DNA from: Microbispora rosea
Lineage (GTDB): Bacteria > Actinomycetota > Actinomycetes > Streptosporangiales > Streptosporangiaceae
DNA length: 64,000 bases
Reading direction: 5' to 3'
Assembly (NCBI RefSeq): GCF_900156315.1
Contig: NZ_FTNI01000021.1
Span: 1 to 64,000, forward strand
Shown here piece after piece: positions 50,252 to 58,788 of this stretch. How positions within the stretch are numbered: the first letter of the stretch is position 1; the number at the start of each line of letters is the position of its first letter. Made by a program: the position numbers and the translations under genes. Below the pieces are notes generated by a model. That model was not told where the DNA came from. It saw only the letters and a program-made list of their open reading frames with translations, and did no database searches.

Positions 50252-50436
50252 TGCCGGGCTTGCCTGCTCCCGGAGGGCGTTGCTGGGGTCCGCGTAGCTG
50301 GAAATGGGGGATCTCCTGACTGGTCACGGCTGGGTAACCGGACACTAAGCCAAGAACACCCCAAATCTCGACATCTCGGACGAAAATTTTACTTTTTGGA
50401 CTAACCGCCCATGAGGTGGCAAAGTCAGAGGTGACG

Positions 50437-50459
50437 AGCCCCCCCTTCCCAGGGGGGCT
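50437..50459. terminator. GC-rich hairpin between cellulase and the Pro-rich gene
   Basis: An 8-bp stem (AGCCCCCC with GGGGGGCT) closes a short loop 32 bases beyond the cellulase stop codon, on the side where its leftward transcript ends. No T-tract is present. Confidence 0.55.
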
Positions 50460-50490
50460 GAAGGGAAGGAGGGCACGCCACGTTTCGGGA

Positions 50491-52023
50491 TCAGGACGAC
50501 AGGAGGCGAGCCCGCAGCCCGGCTCCGAAGGCGGTCGGGGTGCCGTTGTAGTCGCTGATCAGGGACGGACCGGTGGAGCAGTCCCAGGCGTTCCAGGTCC
50601 AGCCGAGGTAGGACGCACCCTTCGCGTCGAACCAGTTCATGACCTGGTCGATGAACCCGTGCGAGCAGGTGTTCTCACCGATCTCCCCGGCCACCAGCGG
50701 GACCTGGGCGGCAACCGGCGCGAGCTGGCTGTCCCAGCACGAGGTGCTGACGCAGGAGTTGAAGTTGTACACGTGCCACGCCGCGGCCAGGTTGTTCCGC
50801 GAGTCCGCGGGCTTGTACTGCAACCACTGCGACAGGTCGTTGGAGTAGGCCAGGCCGCCCAGCATGATGATGTTGGTCGCGCCGGTGGCCCGCACCGCGT
50901 TCACCAGCGACTGGAAGCCCGCCACCTGATAGGGGATGCCCGAGCAGGTGCCGCCGTCGCGCCAGCAGGCCCACCCGGAGGCGGCACTGCCGGTCGCGCG
51001 CTCCGGATAGGGCTCGTTGAACAGGTCGAACACGACCTCGTCACGGCCCTTGAACACGTTCGCCACCCCCGTCCAGAACTGCGGGGCGTACTGCGCGTCC
51101 GGCATCGGCTTCTGGCAGGAGGCGTGGACGTCGGAGCAGCCCGAGGAGTTGCCGGTGTACTGGCCGTAGTTCCAGTGCATCTCGACGATCGGGGTGATGC
51201 CCTTGGCGACCAGCCGGTCGACGTACGCCTTGACCTCGGTCTGGTAGGCGGCGCCGCCGTACGACGACTGGATGTTGCTCAGGCCGAGCCAGCACTCCTC
51301 GTTCAGCGGGACGCGGACCGCCCGGACGTTCCAGGCCTTCATCGCGTCGATCGCCGCGTTGTCGACCGGGCCGTCCCAGATGCCACGGCCCTGGACGCAC
51401 ATGAACTCGCCGCCCGACCGGTTGACGCCCAGCAGCCGGTACGGCGTGCCGGTCGCGGCGTTCACGATCCTGTTGCCCGACACCTTCAGCTTCGGGGCCG
51501 CCCCCGTGGACGGGCTGGGCGACGTCGAAGGCGAGGGGCTCGGCGACGGGCTCGGCGAGGGGGAAGGCGAGGGCGAGCGCGAGGGCGAGGGGGAAGGCGA
51601 CGGGGACTGCGACGGCGTGCTGCCGTTGCAGGCGACGCCGTTCAGTGCGAAGTCGGCCGGCGCCGGGTTGCCTCCTGACCAGGATCCGTTGAAGCCGATG
51701 CTCGTCGAGCCGCCGGTGGACAGGGACTTGTTCCAGTCCATCGCCGTCGCGGTCACGGTGCTGCCCGACTGGCTCCAGGTGGCCGACCACCCCTGGGTGA
51801 CCTTCTGACCGCTGTCGGGGAACGTGAACGTGAGCGTCCAGTTGCTCAGGGCGTCGCCCAGGTTCTGGATGCTCAGGTTGGCGGACATGCCGCCCTGCCA
51901 CTGACTGGCCGTGTAGGTGACCTTGCACGCCACCGCGGCCTGGGCCGCCGGCGTGTTGCCCAAGGCGAGTCCGCCTGCGGCCAGCAGCCCCAGTGCGGTG
52001 AGGATCGCGCCTCTCCGTCGCAT
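50491..52023 (-). CDS. Secreted cellulase: CBM2 plus GH5 catalytic domain
   Basis: The 510-residue enzyme has a signal peptide (ILTALGLLAAGGLALGNTPA, cleavage after AQA). A family 2 cellulose-binding module follows (about residues 33-130: KVTYTASQWQGGMSANLSIQ, NWTLTFTF, WSATWSQSG). A (Ser-Pro)n linker (about 133-172) leads to a GH5 domain. The acid/base Glu is in VVFDLFNEPYPE and the nucleophile Glu in LVAGEIGENT. It hydrolyses beta-1,4-glucan outside the cell. ATG 52023 is taken because GGAAGGA is 5-11 bases upstream. No CelR-type TGGGAGCGCTCCCA is present in the visible upstream 150 bases. Confidence 0.94.
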   Translation of the reverse strand: MRRRGAILTALGLLAAGGLALGNTPAAQAAVACKVTYTASQWQGGMSANLSIQNLGDALSNWTLTFTFPDSGQKVTQGWSATWSQSGSTVTATAMDWNKSLSTGGSTSIGFNGSWSGGNPAPADFALNGVACNGSTPSQSPSPSPSPSRSPSPSPSPSPSPSPSPSTSPSPSTGAAPKLKVSGNRIVNAATGTPYRLLGVNRSGGEFMCVQGRGIWDGPVDNAAIDAMKAWNVRAVRVPLNEECWLGLSNIQSSYGGAAYQTEVKAYVDRLVAKGITPIVEMHWNYGQYTGNSSGCSDVHASCQKPMPDAQYAPQFWTGVANVFKGRDEVVFDLFNEPYPERATGSAASGWACWRDGGTCSGIPYQVAGFQSLVNAVRATGATNIIMLGGLAYSNDLSQWLQYKPADSRNNLAAAWHVYNFNSCVSTSCWDSQLAPVAAQVPLVAGEIGENTCSHGFIDQVMNWFDAKGASYLGWTWNAWDCSTGPSLISDYNGTPTAFGAGLRARLLSS

Positions 52024-52174
52024 GCTCCGTCCTTCCATAGAAGACCGGAGCGAAGCGTCGTGAACTATACCGGTTAAGTCAACGGCGCGCCGCGCGTCAC
52101 CCCCGCTGAGCTGGGCGTACCCGCCGCGGGCAGGTGAAATTTTCAGCTCCCGCGCCCTGCTCGCCGCCAGGCGG

Positions 52175-53500
52175 CTATGCCTGGTCACCGCGCAGGACGG
52201 CGGCGGGGATCGGGATGGCCGGGAAGGGATTGTCCGGCAGGAGGATCAGCCGGCGCGGCGCGGCGGCGCGCTCCGTGGCGTCCAGGTGCAGCAGGGCCGT
52301 CCCGATGCCGGCGGCTCCCACCATGTATCCGGTGTCGGCCGTGACCTCTCCGGGACGCAGCCGCCGATACGCCTGATACCAGCGGAAGCCGGCCTCGTCG
52401 CCCGCGGTCGCCCGCCCGATCAGGTCGATCGCGAGCGTGCGCGCGAAGCCGAGGTACGGCTCGTGCCCCGTGGCGGCGTACAGGCCCACGAAACACTCGA
52501 TCAGCCCGGCGGTGCCGCAGCACAGGCAGGCCACGTCCCAGTGCCCCGAGGGCCGCGCCCCGGGCACACCGCTCTGCATGATTCCGTGCGCGAGCCGTTC
52601 CATCCAGTCGAGATCGCCCGGGTCTCCGGTGACCCGGTGCAGCTCGTGGAACATGCGGGCCACCCCGGCGGAGCCGGAGCAGAAGCCGAGGTAGTTGAGC
52701 CGCCGCCCCTGCGGGATGTGGTGCGGCACGAGCGCGCATCTGTCGGTGACCACGCTGACCGTGCGGACGAAGTCGGCCCCTCTGCGGGCCCCCGCGAGGA
52801 ACCGGGCGTCGCCGGTCACGCCGTAGAGGCGGGCGAGCAGGAACGCCGTGCCCGCCGTTCCGGACAGGAACCCGGGCGTGACGGCGTCCACGGGCAGGTC
52901 GGGGGCGGCGTCGCCGCCGAAGCGGTGCCCCGGGACGGCGAGAGCCGCGATGCGCTCCCCCGCCTCGATCGCCACCTCCTCGTACGCCGGGACGCCGAGG
53001 ATGCCGGCCGCGTGCAGCAGCGCGAGCACGATCCCCCCGTCGCCGCGCTGCGCCGGGTCACCGGTCCAGCCGATGCCGTCGCCCAGCGGGCGGGCGGCGC
53101 GGACGAGGCGGTCGGCGGCGGCGCGGGCCGCCCCGAAGACCTCCTCGTCGCCCGTCGCCCACCCCGTCTCCGCCATCGCGAAGACCAGACCGGCGAGCCC
53201 GTGGTAGAAGGTCGGGTCGCGCTGCTCGGGCCAGGTGACGGCGAGCCTGCGGGCGCCCGCGAGCGCGTCCTCCAGGTACACCTCGTGACCGGTGGCGGCC
53301 GCGAGTTCGAGGAAGAACAGCACGACGCCGGCCGCACCGGCGTAGAGGGACGAGGCGTCGCCGGCTCCGGCCGACCGCCCCCGGGGATCGGGGTTGGCCC
53401 GCCATCGCCGTCCCAGCTCGTCGTCGGCCGCCGCCGACCGCACCCAGCGCGCGGCCGCGACGGCGGCGGTGACCGGTGTCTCGCGGGGCCAGGCGCTCAT
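52175..53500 (-). CDS. LanC-like cyclase-fold protein
   Basis: The 441-residue protein has the repeated alpha-toroid motifs of LanC proteins (SLYAGAAGVVLFFLELAAAT, FYHGLAGLVFAMAE, GFLSGTAGTAFLLAR, GYMVGAAGIGTALLHL). Zinc-ligand segments are LGFCSGSAGVAR and ACLCCGTAGLIE. The second motif is Cys-Cys-Gly, not the Cys-His-Gly of most LanC proteins; three-Cys zinc sites are known from ProcM-type LanM cyclases. No lanthipeptide precursor or dehydratase was found around it, so it may be a free-standing LanC-like protein with another role. GGGG lies before the ATG. Confidence 0.85.
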   Translation of the reverse strand: MSAWPRETPVTAAVAAARWVRSAAADDELGRRWRANPDPRGRSAGAGDASSLYAGAAGVVLFFLELAAATGHEVYLEDALAGARRLAVTWPEQRDPTFYHGLAGLVFAMAETGWATGDEEVFGAARAAADRLVRAARPLGDGIGWTGDPAQRGDGGIVLALLHAAGILGVPAYEEVAIEAGERIAALAVPGHRFGGDAAPDLPVDAVTPGFLSGTAGTAFLLARLYGVTGDARFLAGARRGADFVRTVSVVTDRCALVPHHIPQGRRLNYLGFCSGSAGVARMFHELHRVTGDPGDLDWMERLAHGIMQSGVPGARPSGHWDVACLCCGTAGLIECFVGLYAATGHEPYLGFARTLAIDLIGRATAGDEAGFRWYQAYRRLRPGEVTADTGYMVGAAGIGTALLHLDATERAAAPRRLILLPDNPFPAIPIPAAVLRGDQA

Positions 53501-53581
53501 CACCCCAGTCTCCCACATATCTGGTAGGAAATTAAGGCTAACGTTCTTCCACTCGGAAGCCTACGGGCAGTCGCGTGCCGA

Positions 53582-55303
53582 TCACACCGTCGGCGCGGGA
53601 ACGTCCGGGTGACGCGCCCCGGAGACCGGGGCCGGCGGCGGCGCGGACCGGAGTCCGAGCAGTGTCCTGGCGTGGGCGATCGCGGCCGGCGTGTCCGGGA
53701 AGACGAGCCCGTCACGGCGGAGGTGATCGGCCACTCCCAGCCCGTCGAGGACCTCGTCGTGGCCCGGCCGGATGCCCGACAGCAGCACGGTGATCCCCTT
53801 TCCCTCCAGCCGCGTGATCGCGTCGCCGAGGACGCCCGCGCCGGTGGCGTCGATCGTGGACACCCGCGACATCCGCAGGATGACCACCCGCACGTCGGCG
53901 ACCTCCGACAGCTCCAGCAGGAAGCGGTGGGCCGCGCCGAAGAACAGCGGGCCGTCGAACCGGTAGGCCACGATGTGCTCGGCCAGCAGGCGCCGTTCCT
54001 CGTCGCCGTGGTCGCCGGTCTCCAGCGGGACCTGCTCGATCTGCGCGCTGCGCGCGACGGCCCGCAGGGCGAGCACGATCGCGACGCCGACGCCGACCGC
54101 GACCGCGGTGACGAGGTCGAAGGCGACGGTGACGGCGAAGGTGAGGACCATCACCGCGGCGTCGCCCCGCGTGGCGCGGGCGATGGCGCGCAGCGAGCCG
54201 ACCTCGACCATGCGGACCGTCGTGGCCAGCAGCACGCCGGCCAGCGCGGCCAGCGGGATCCGCCCGACGAGGCCGCTCGCGCCGAACACGATGACGGCCA
54301 GCACGACGGCGTGCGCGAGGGCGGCCAGGCGGGACCGCGCGCCCGAGCGGACGTTCACCGCCGTGCGGGCGATCGCGGCGGTGGCGGGGATGCCGCCGAA
54401 GAGCGGGGAGACGACGTTCGCCAGGCCCTGCCCGAACAGCTCGCGGTCGGGGTCGTGCCGCTCCCCCACGCTCATGCCGTCGGCGACGGAGGCGCACAGC
54501 AGGCTCTCCAGCGCCCCGAGGGCGGCCACGGCGAGGGCCGCGGGGAGAAGCGAGGTGACGGCGCCCGGATCGAGGAAGCTCACCGACGGCGCGGGCAGCC
54601 CGGCCGGCAGGGTTCCGATGCGGGCGACGTCCAGCCCGGCGGCCTCGGCCACGACCGTTGCGGCCACGACCGTGAGGAACGAGAACGGCACCGCGGGCCG
54701 CCACCGCGCGCCCAGCAGCATGGCCCCGGCGACCACGAGCGCCATCGCGATCGGCACCGGACTCGGGTCTCGCGCGAAGTTCGCCACCGCGTTCCCGGCC
54801 GCCTGCCACACCCGCTCCCCCTCGCCGGTCACGCCGAGCGCGGCGGGCACCTGCTGGAGCGCGATGACGACGGCGATGCCCGCCGTGAAGCCCTCGATGA
54901 CGGGAGTCGGCATGTAGCGGGCGTACCTGCCGACCCGGGCCAGCGCGAGGACGACGAGCACGATCCCGGCGAGCAGGCCGACCGCGAGCACCCCACTCGG
55001 GCCGTGGCTGTGCACGATCGGCACGAGGACGACGGTCATGGCCCCGGTGGGGCCCGACACCTGGAGGTTGCTGCCGCCGAAGACCGCGGCGATCGCGCCC
55101 GCGACGACGGCGGTCGCCAGGCCCGCCTGCGCGCCCAGTCCTGAGCCGACCCCGAAGGCCAGCGCGAGCGGCAGGGCCACCACCGCGACCGTAAGCCCGG
55201 CGATCAGGTCACGGCCCGGGCTGCGGCGGGCCGGTCGCCAGTCGGCGGGCGAGGGCAGCAGCCCCGCGACCCGGCCGTACAACTGCCTGGCCACGCCGGT
55301 CAC
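53582..55303 (-). CDS. SulP-family anion transporter with STAS domain
   Basis: The 573-residue protein has about 10-12 membrane helices with the SulP signatures LIAGLTVAVVALPLALAFG, GPTGAMTVVLVPIV and LFGQGLANVVSPLFGGIPAT. A C-terminal STAS domain follows (about residues 440-550: VVILRMSRVSTIDATGAGVL). It may import sulfate, bicarbonate or another anion. Its GTG overlaps the stop of an ArsR regulator gene (GTGA), so it is the last gene of a three-gene operon. Confidence 0.92.
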   Translation of the reverse strand: MTGVARQLYGRVAGLLPSPADWRPARRSPGRDLIAGLTVAVVALPLALAFGVGSGLGAQAGLATAVVAGAIAAVFGGSNLQVSGPTGAMTVVLVPIVHSHGPSGVLAVGLLAGIVLVVLALARVGRYARYMPTPVIEGFTAGIAVVIALQQVPAALGVTGEGERVWQAAGNAVANFARDPSPVPIAMALVVAGAMLLGARWRPAVPFSFLTVVAATVVAEAAGLDVARIGTLPAGLPAPSVSFLDPGAVTSLLPAALAVAALGALESLLCASVADGMSVGERHDPDRELFGQGLANVVSPLFGGIPATAAIARTAVNVRSGARSRLAALAHAVVLAVIVFGASGLVGRIPLAALAGVLLATTVRMVEVGSLRAIARATRGDAAVMVLTFAVTVAFDLVTAVAVGVGVAIVLALRAVARSAQIEQVPLETGDHGDEERRLLAEHIVAYRFDGPLFFGAAHRFLLELSEVADVRVVILRMSRVSTIDATGAGVLGDAITRLEGKGITVLLSGIRPGHDEVLDGLGVADHLRRDGLVFPDTPAAIAHARTLLGLRSAPPPAPVSGARHPDVPAPTV

Positions 55304-55644
55304 TCGGCCGCCTCCGCCTGGAGCTCGGCCAGCAGCTCGCCCTGGCCGGTGATCATGTCGGTGAGGATCCGCCGGGCCGCCGCGAGCAGGTCCACGATGT
55401 CGGGGGTGGCGAGGGAGTAGACCACCGAGCCGCCCTCCCTGACCGCGCTGACGAGGCCGGTACGGCGCAGCACGGCGAGCTGCTGGGACAGGTTCGACGC
55501 CTCCACCTCGATCTCGTTGAGTAATTCGCGGACCGGGCGGGGGCCGTCCCGCAGAAGTTCGAGCACGCGGATGCGCACCGGATGTCCCAGGGTGCGGAAG
55601 AAGTCGGCCTTGGCCTGGTAGAGCGGGACGGGCATCGGGCTCAC
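55300..55644 (-). CDS. ArsR-family regulator
   Basis: The 114-residue winged-helix protein has LGHPVRIRVLELLRDGPRPV, VEASNLSQQLAVLRRTGLVS (recognition helix) and VREGGSVVYSLATPDIVDLL. The usual Cys-Val-Cys metal motif is absent, so it may sense redox state or another signal. The GTG at 55644 overlaps the previous stop as GTGA; ATG 55635 is an alternative. A palindrome at 55853 is its probable operator, upstream of the operon. Confidence 0.9.
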   Translation of the reverse strand: MSPMPVPLYQAKADFFRTLGHPVRIRVLELLRDGPRPVRELLNEIEVEASNLSQQLAVLRRTGLVSAVREGGSVVYSLATPDIVDLLAAARRILTDMITGQGELLAELQAEAAE

Positions 55645-55823
55645 TCCGCCTCTCCCCCCGCCGCCTCCGGGCTGATCCCGTGGTCGGCGGCCAGGCGGTT
55701 CAGGTTGTCCAGACGGCCCAGGGCGACCTGGACGCCGTGCTCGTCACCGCTCTCCCGCGCCCGCCGTAGCTCCTCTCGCGCCTCCGCGAGCCGGGCGCGC
55801 AGCTCCGCCGTGAACTCGTGCAT
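55641..55823 (-). CDS. Small coiled-coil protein, first gene of the ArsR-SulP operon
   Basis: The 60-residue protein is almost wholly helical and charged (ELRARLAEAREELRRARESG, ALGRLDNLNRLAADHGI). GGAGGAGAGG is well placed before the ATG at 55823, and the stop overlaps the ArsR start, so translation of both is coupled. The function is unknown; a partner or modulator of the regulator or transporter is possible. Confidence 0.75.
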   Translation of the reverse strand: MHEFTAELRARLAEAREELRRARESGDEHGVQVALGRLDNLNRLAADHGISPEAAGGEAE

Positions 55824-55852
55824 GTCGTCCTCTCCTCCGTCGGCGGAGCCAG

Positions 55853-55867
55853 CATATTCGCAATATG
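55853..55867. promoter_or_regulatory. ArsR-type operator CATATTCGCAATATG
   Basis: Six-base arms CATATT and AATATG flank CGC, 30 bases before the first gene of the operon. AT-rich ATA...TAT palindromes of this kind are the usual binding sites of ArsR-family repressors, and this one is conspicuous in a very GC-rich genome. Confidence 0.75.
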
Positions 55868-55920
55868 AAAAATTCTTCAATTCAACAGATCACAGGCGCG
55901 TGGCGCGGCCGGAGCCGGGC

Positions 55921-56328
55921 TCAGGCGGGGCGCGGCGTGAAGGAGCGGTGGTCACGCCGCAGCGGGTGGCCCTCGGGGATCTCGACCAGCACGATCGGCA
56001 GCCCGTCGGGATCCTCGATCCACATCTCCATCAGCCCCCACGGCTCCAGCCTGGGCGGCCGGGACACCCGTACCCCGGCCTCCACCAGCCGGTCGTGCTC
56101 CCTCTGGACGTCGCGCACCTGCAACCAGATCGCCGCGCCCTCCTGTTCTGCGCCGGAGGCGCGCGGGGAGACCTCGAGGAGCCCCTGCCCCAGGAAGAAC
56201 ACCACCCCAGGGTCCTCGGCCGGCCCGAACTCCCGGCTCACGGCCAGCCCCAGGACGTCGCGGTAGAAGCGGCGGCTCGCGGCCCGGTCGGCCGATCGCA
56301 GGAGTATGCGGCTGCTCAGCACTTCCAT
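55921..56328 (-). CDS. VOC/glyoxalase-fold protein
   Basis: The 135-residue protein has LLRSADRAASRRFYRDVLGL, GVVFFLGQGLLEVSPRA, IWLQVRDVQREHDRLVEAGV and WIEDPDGLPIVLVEIPEGHP. This is the vicinal-oxygen-chelate fold with a C-terminal Glu ligand region. Such single-domain members include glyoxalases, dioxygenases and antibiotic-binding proteins; no substrate is evident. It stands alone on the minus strand. Confidence 0.88.
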   Translation of the reverse strand: MEVLSSRILLRSADRAASRRFYRDVLGLAVSREFGPAEDPGVVFFLGQGLLEVSPRASGAEQEGAAIWLQVRDVQREHDRLVEAGVRVSRPPRLEPWGLMEMWIEDPDGLPIVLVEIPEGHPLRRDHRSFTPRPA

Positions 56329-56398
56329 GTGACGTGCGTGCCCATTCGGGGCATGCGGCTAAAGGATGGATTACGGCAAGCGGCGGCCAAGGCTTCCC

Positions 56399-56412
56399 GG
56401 GCCCTTAGTCCC
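56399..56412. promoter_or_regulatory. DevR/DosR-like box GGGCCCTTAGTCCC
   Basis: It matches the core of the dormancy-regulator consensus (GGGAC-N4-GTCCC) with one mismatch in the left arm, 90 bases before the PPOX gene start. A better match lies before the CBS gene at 58744. Confidence 0.5.
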
Positions 56413-56501
56413 TCCGTTGTGCGACGGACGTCGGTGCCGCCGGAGGGACGGGGACGGCAGACTGATCGCCGATGCCCTTGACGATCATTGTGGAGGTCCG
56501 A

Positions 56502-56930
56502 ATGACCGAAGACACGGCTCCCGCCGGCATGCCGCGCCTGGAGAAGCTCGACCACGAGGAGTGCCTGCGGCTGATCTCGCCGGGCGGCGTGGGCAGGGTC
56601 GCCTTCAACAATCCGACCGGGCCCGTGATCCTGCCGGTCAACTACACGATCGAGCAGGGCGCCGTCTTGTTCCGCACCGCTCTCGGCGGCCCGATGGACG
56701 CCGACCTGCGTACGGGGATCGAGGGGGCCGACTTCATGGTGGCCTTCGAGGTGGACCACATCGACGAGAGCACGCGGGAGGGCTGGAGCGTGCTCGTGCG
56801 CGGCGGGGCCCACCACATCACCGGCGACGTGAACAAGAACGCCGTGGAGTCGTGGCCGGGCGGCGACCGTCCGCTCTACATCCGGATCTCGCCCAACGAG
56901 ATCAGCGGCCGGCGCATCCGGCACGCGTGA
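56502..56930 (+). CDS. Pyridoxamine-5-phosphate-oxidase-family flavoprotein
   Basis: The 142-residue protein has [45 protein letters not shown]-like [20 protein letters not shown] and the C-terminal [17 protein letters not shown]. This is the PPOX/F420- or FMN-binding split-barrel family common in actinobacterial stress regulons. TGGAGG precedes the ATG. The alcohol dehydrogenase gene follows with a TGATG overlap. A DevR-like box is upstream. Confidence 0.9.
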   Translation: MTEDTAPAGMPRLEKLDHEECLRLISPGGVGRVAFNNPTGPVILPVNYTIEQGAVLFRTALGGPMDADLRTGIEGADFMVAFEVDHIDESTREGWSVLVRGGAHHITGDVNKNAVESWPGGDRPLYIRISPNEISGRRIRHA

Positions 56931-57934
56931 TGGAGGCCTGGGTCGTGGCCCGGCCGGGACCGGTCGCGACGCGGCCGCTGGAGCGGGCCGTGCTGCCGGA
57001 CCCCGTGCCCGGGCCGGGGGAACTGCTGGTCCGCGTCGAGGCGTGCGCGGTCTGCCGCACCGACCTGCACCTCGCCGAGGGCGACCTCCCCCCGAGGCGC
57101 CCCCGTACGGTTCCCGGGCACGAGGTCGTGGGACGCGTGGCCCGGCTCGGCCCGGACACGCCGGGGCCGCCGGTCGGCGCCCGCGTCGGGGTGGCCTGGC
57201 TGCGCTCGACCTGCGGCCGGTGCCGCTACTGCCTGCGCGGCGCGGAGAACCTGTGCCCGGCGTCCACCTACACGGGCTGGGACGCCGACGGCGGGTACGC
57301 GGAACTGCTGACCGCCCCCGCGGCGTACGTCTACCCGCTGCCCGAGGACACCCCGGCCGAGACGCTCGCCCCGCTGCTGTGCGCGGGGATCATCGGCTAC
57401 CGCGCGCTGGTCCGCGCCGACCTGCCCCCGGGCGGACGGCTCGGCATCTACGGGTTCGGCGCCTCGGCCCATCTGACCGCCCAGGTCGCGATCGCCGAGG
57501 GTGCGACCGTGCACGTGATGACGAGGTCGGCGGCGGCCAGGGAGCTCGCGCTCCGGCTGGGCGCGGCCTCCGCGGCGGGCAGCGCCGACCCGCCGCCCGA
57601 GCCCCTGGACGCGGCCATCCTGTTCGCCCCGGTCGGCGATCTCGTGCCGGTCGCGCTGGCCGCGCTCGACCGGGGCGGCACCCTCGCGGTGGCGGGGATC
57701 CACCTCACCGACATCCCGGTGCTGAACTACCAGCGCCACCTGTTCCAGGAGCGGACGCTGCGCAGCGTCACGGCCAACACCCGCGACGACGGACGGGAGT
57801 TCCTGCGGCTGGCGGCCCTCCACCACCCGCGGGTCACGACGACGCCCTATTCCTTCGGCGACGCCGACCAGGCGCTGGCCGACCTGGCGGCCGACCGCGT
57901 CGAAGGGGCCGCCGTCCTGCTCATGGACGGGTGA
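56930..57934 (+). CDS. Zinc-dependent alcohol dehydrogenase
   Basis: The 334-residue MDR enzyme has the catalytic-zinc Cys in [16 protein letters not shown], the GHE motif [10 protein letters not shown], and the structural-zinc cluster [15 protein letters not shown]. The cofactor domain has [16 protein letters not shown]. It should oxidise or reduce alcohols/aldehydes with NAD(P). Its ATG overlaps the PPOX stop (TGATG), so the two are co-translated. Similar ADH genes lie in dormancy/hypoxia gene sets of Streptomyces. Confidence 0.92.
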   Translation: MEAWVVARPGPVATRPLERAVLPDPVPGPGELLVRVEACAVCRTDLHLAEGDLPPRRPRTVPGHEVVGRVARLGPDTPGPPVGARVGVAWLRSTCGRCRYCLRGAENLCPASTYTGWDADGGYAELLTAPAAYVYPLPEDTPAETLAPLLCAGIIGYRALVRADLPPGGRLGIYGFGASAHLTAQVAIAEGATVHVMTRSAAARELALRLGAASAAGSADPPPEPLDAAILFAPVGDLVPVALAALDRGGTLAVAGIHLTDIPVLNYQRHLFQERTLRSVTANTRDDGREFLRLAALHHPRVTTTPYSFGDADQALADLAADRVEGAAVLLMDG

Positions 57935-57970
57935 CGACGCTCATGGTCTCGGTGCTCCTGGTCTCGGCGC

Positions 57971-58669
57971 TCATTGGCCCTCCCCGCTCTCCACCGGGCC
58001 GGTCCGCCGGGGCGCGCCCGCGGAGACGGCCCGGTCCACGTCGTCCGTCTCGAACGTGATGGAGGAGTCGACGTCCACCACGCCGTCCACCTGCCAGACC
58101 TCCTCGATCATGGCGAAGAGCTGTGAACGCCGCGCCACGCCGCCGACGAGGTGGACGATCCCGTCCTCGACGCGTACGGCGCAGCGCCGGGAGTAGCGCG
58201 ACACCACCTCGACGACGTCGTCGCGGATGTCCTCCGGGGGCCGGCAGAAGGCTCTGATCAGGTCCGACTGTTTGACCAGCCCGGTGATGCGGCCGGTCTC
58301 GCCGTCCACGACCGGCAGCTCCTTGATCCTGTTGCGCTGCATCAGACTGGCCGCCCGCCGCAGCGTGGTGTCCTCGGTGACCGTGATCGCGGGGCTGCTC
58401 ATGATCTGGGCGGCGGTGCGGCCGCTCGCCTTCCTGCGCTCCCTGCGCCGGGACGGCCCCTCGATGATCACATCGCCGGGCCGCCTGTCGAGGTCCTTGA
58501 GCAGCAGGTCGCTGTCGCTCACCATGCCGATGACGCGCCGCTCCCCGTCCACGACGGGGACGGCCCCGACATGGAACCGGCACATCGCGGTGACCACGTC
58601 GGCGAACGAGGCCGTCGCCTCGACGGCGACGACGAACCTGTTCATGACGTCGCGTACGGTCATCGGCAT
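57971..58669 (-). CDS. CBS-pair and BON domain protein
   Basis: The 232-residue protein has two CBS motifs (TVRDVMNRFVVAVEATASFA and AAQIMSSPAITVTEDTTLRR, with VIGMVSDSDLL and ITGLVKQSDLIRAF) followed by a BON domain (about residues 150-215: RRCAVRVEDGIVHLVGGVAR). CBS pairs bind adenine nucleotides. CBS-BON proteins are typical of actinobacterial hypoxia/dormancy regulons (compare Rv2626c/HRP1 for the CBS part). A DevR-like box lies 75 bases upstream. Confidence 0.92.
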   Translation of the reverse strand: MPMTVRDVMNRFVVAVEATASFADVVTAMCRFHVGAVPVVDGERRVIGMVSDSDLLLKDLDRRPGDVIIEGPSRRRERRKASGRTAAQIMSSPAITVTEDTTLRRAASLMQRNRIKELPVVDGETGRITGLVKQSDLIRAFCRPPEDIRDDVVEVVSRYSRRCAVRVEDGIVHLVGGVARRSQLFAMIEEVWQVDGVVDVDSSITFETDDVDRAVSAGAPRRTGPVESGEGQ

Positions 58670-58743
58670 GGCGGCCTCCCTCGTCTCCCCCAGCCTTCGC
58701 CACGACCGGCCGCGGGGGCGACCGGCGAACGTCCTCCCGCGGT

Positions 58744-58757
58744 GGGACCTATGTCCC
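58744..58757. promoter_or_regulatory. DevR/DosR-like box GGGACCTATGTCCC
   Basis: It has perfect inverted GGGAC and GTCCC arms with the 4-bp spacing of the DosR/DevR consensus (GGGACTWWAGTCCC core), 75 bases before the CBS-BON gene start. Confidence 0.65.
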
Positions 58758-58788
58758 GGGCGGTTTGCGGAGACTGCCCGGGGTTTTT
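58756..58788 (+). terminator. U-tract hairpin in the gene-free region
   Basis: A 9-bp stem with one G-U pair (CCGGGCGGT with ACTGCCCGG) is followed by GG and TTTTT. It reads as an intrinsic terminator rightwards, yet no plus-strand gene ends here. The convergent-looking position suggests an unrecognised short transcript or protection from read-through. Confidence 0.5.

Noticed and set aside
50306-50360. Possible ydaO-type (c-di-AMP) riboswitch in the leader of the Pro-rich protein
   Set aside because: Only one short hairpin is visible; the conserved ydaO core could not be found.
51510-51620. Array-like GC-rich repeats
   Set aside because: They encode the Ser-Pro linker of the cellulase; no spacers, no constant repeat unit and no cas genes, so not a CRISPR array.
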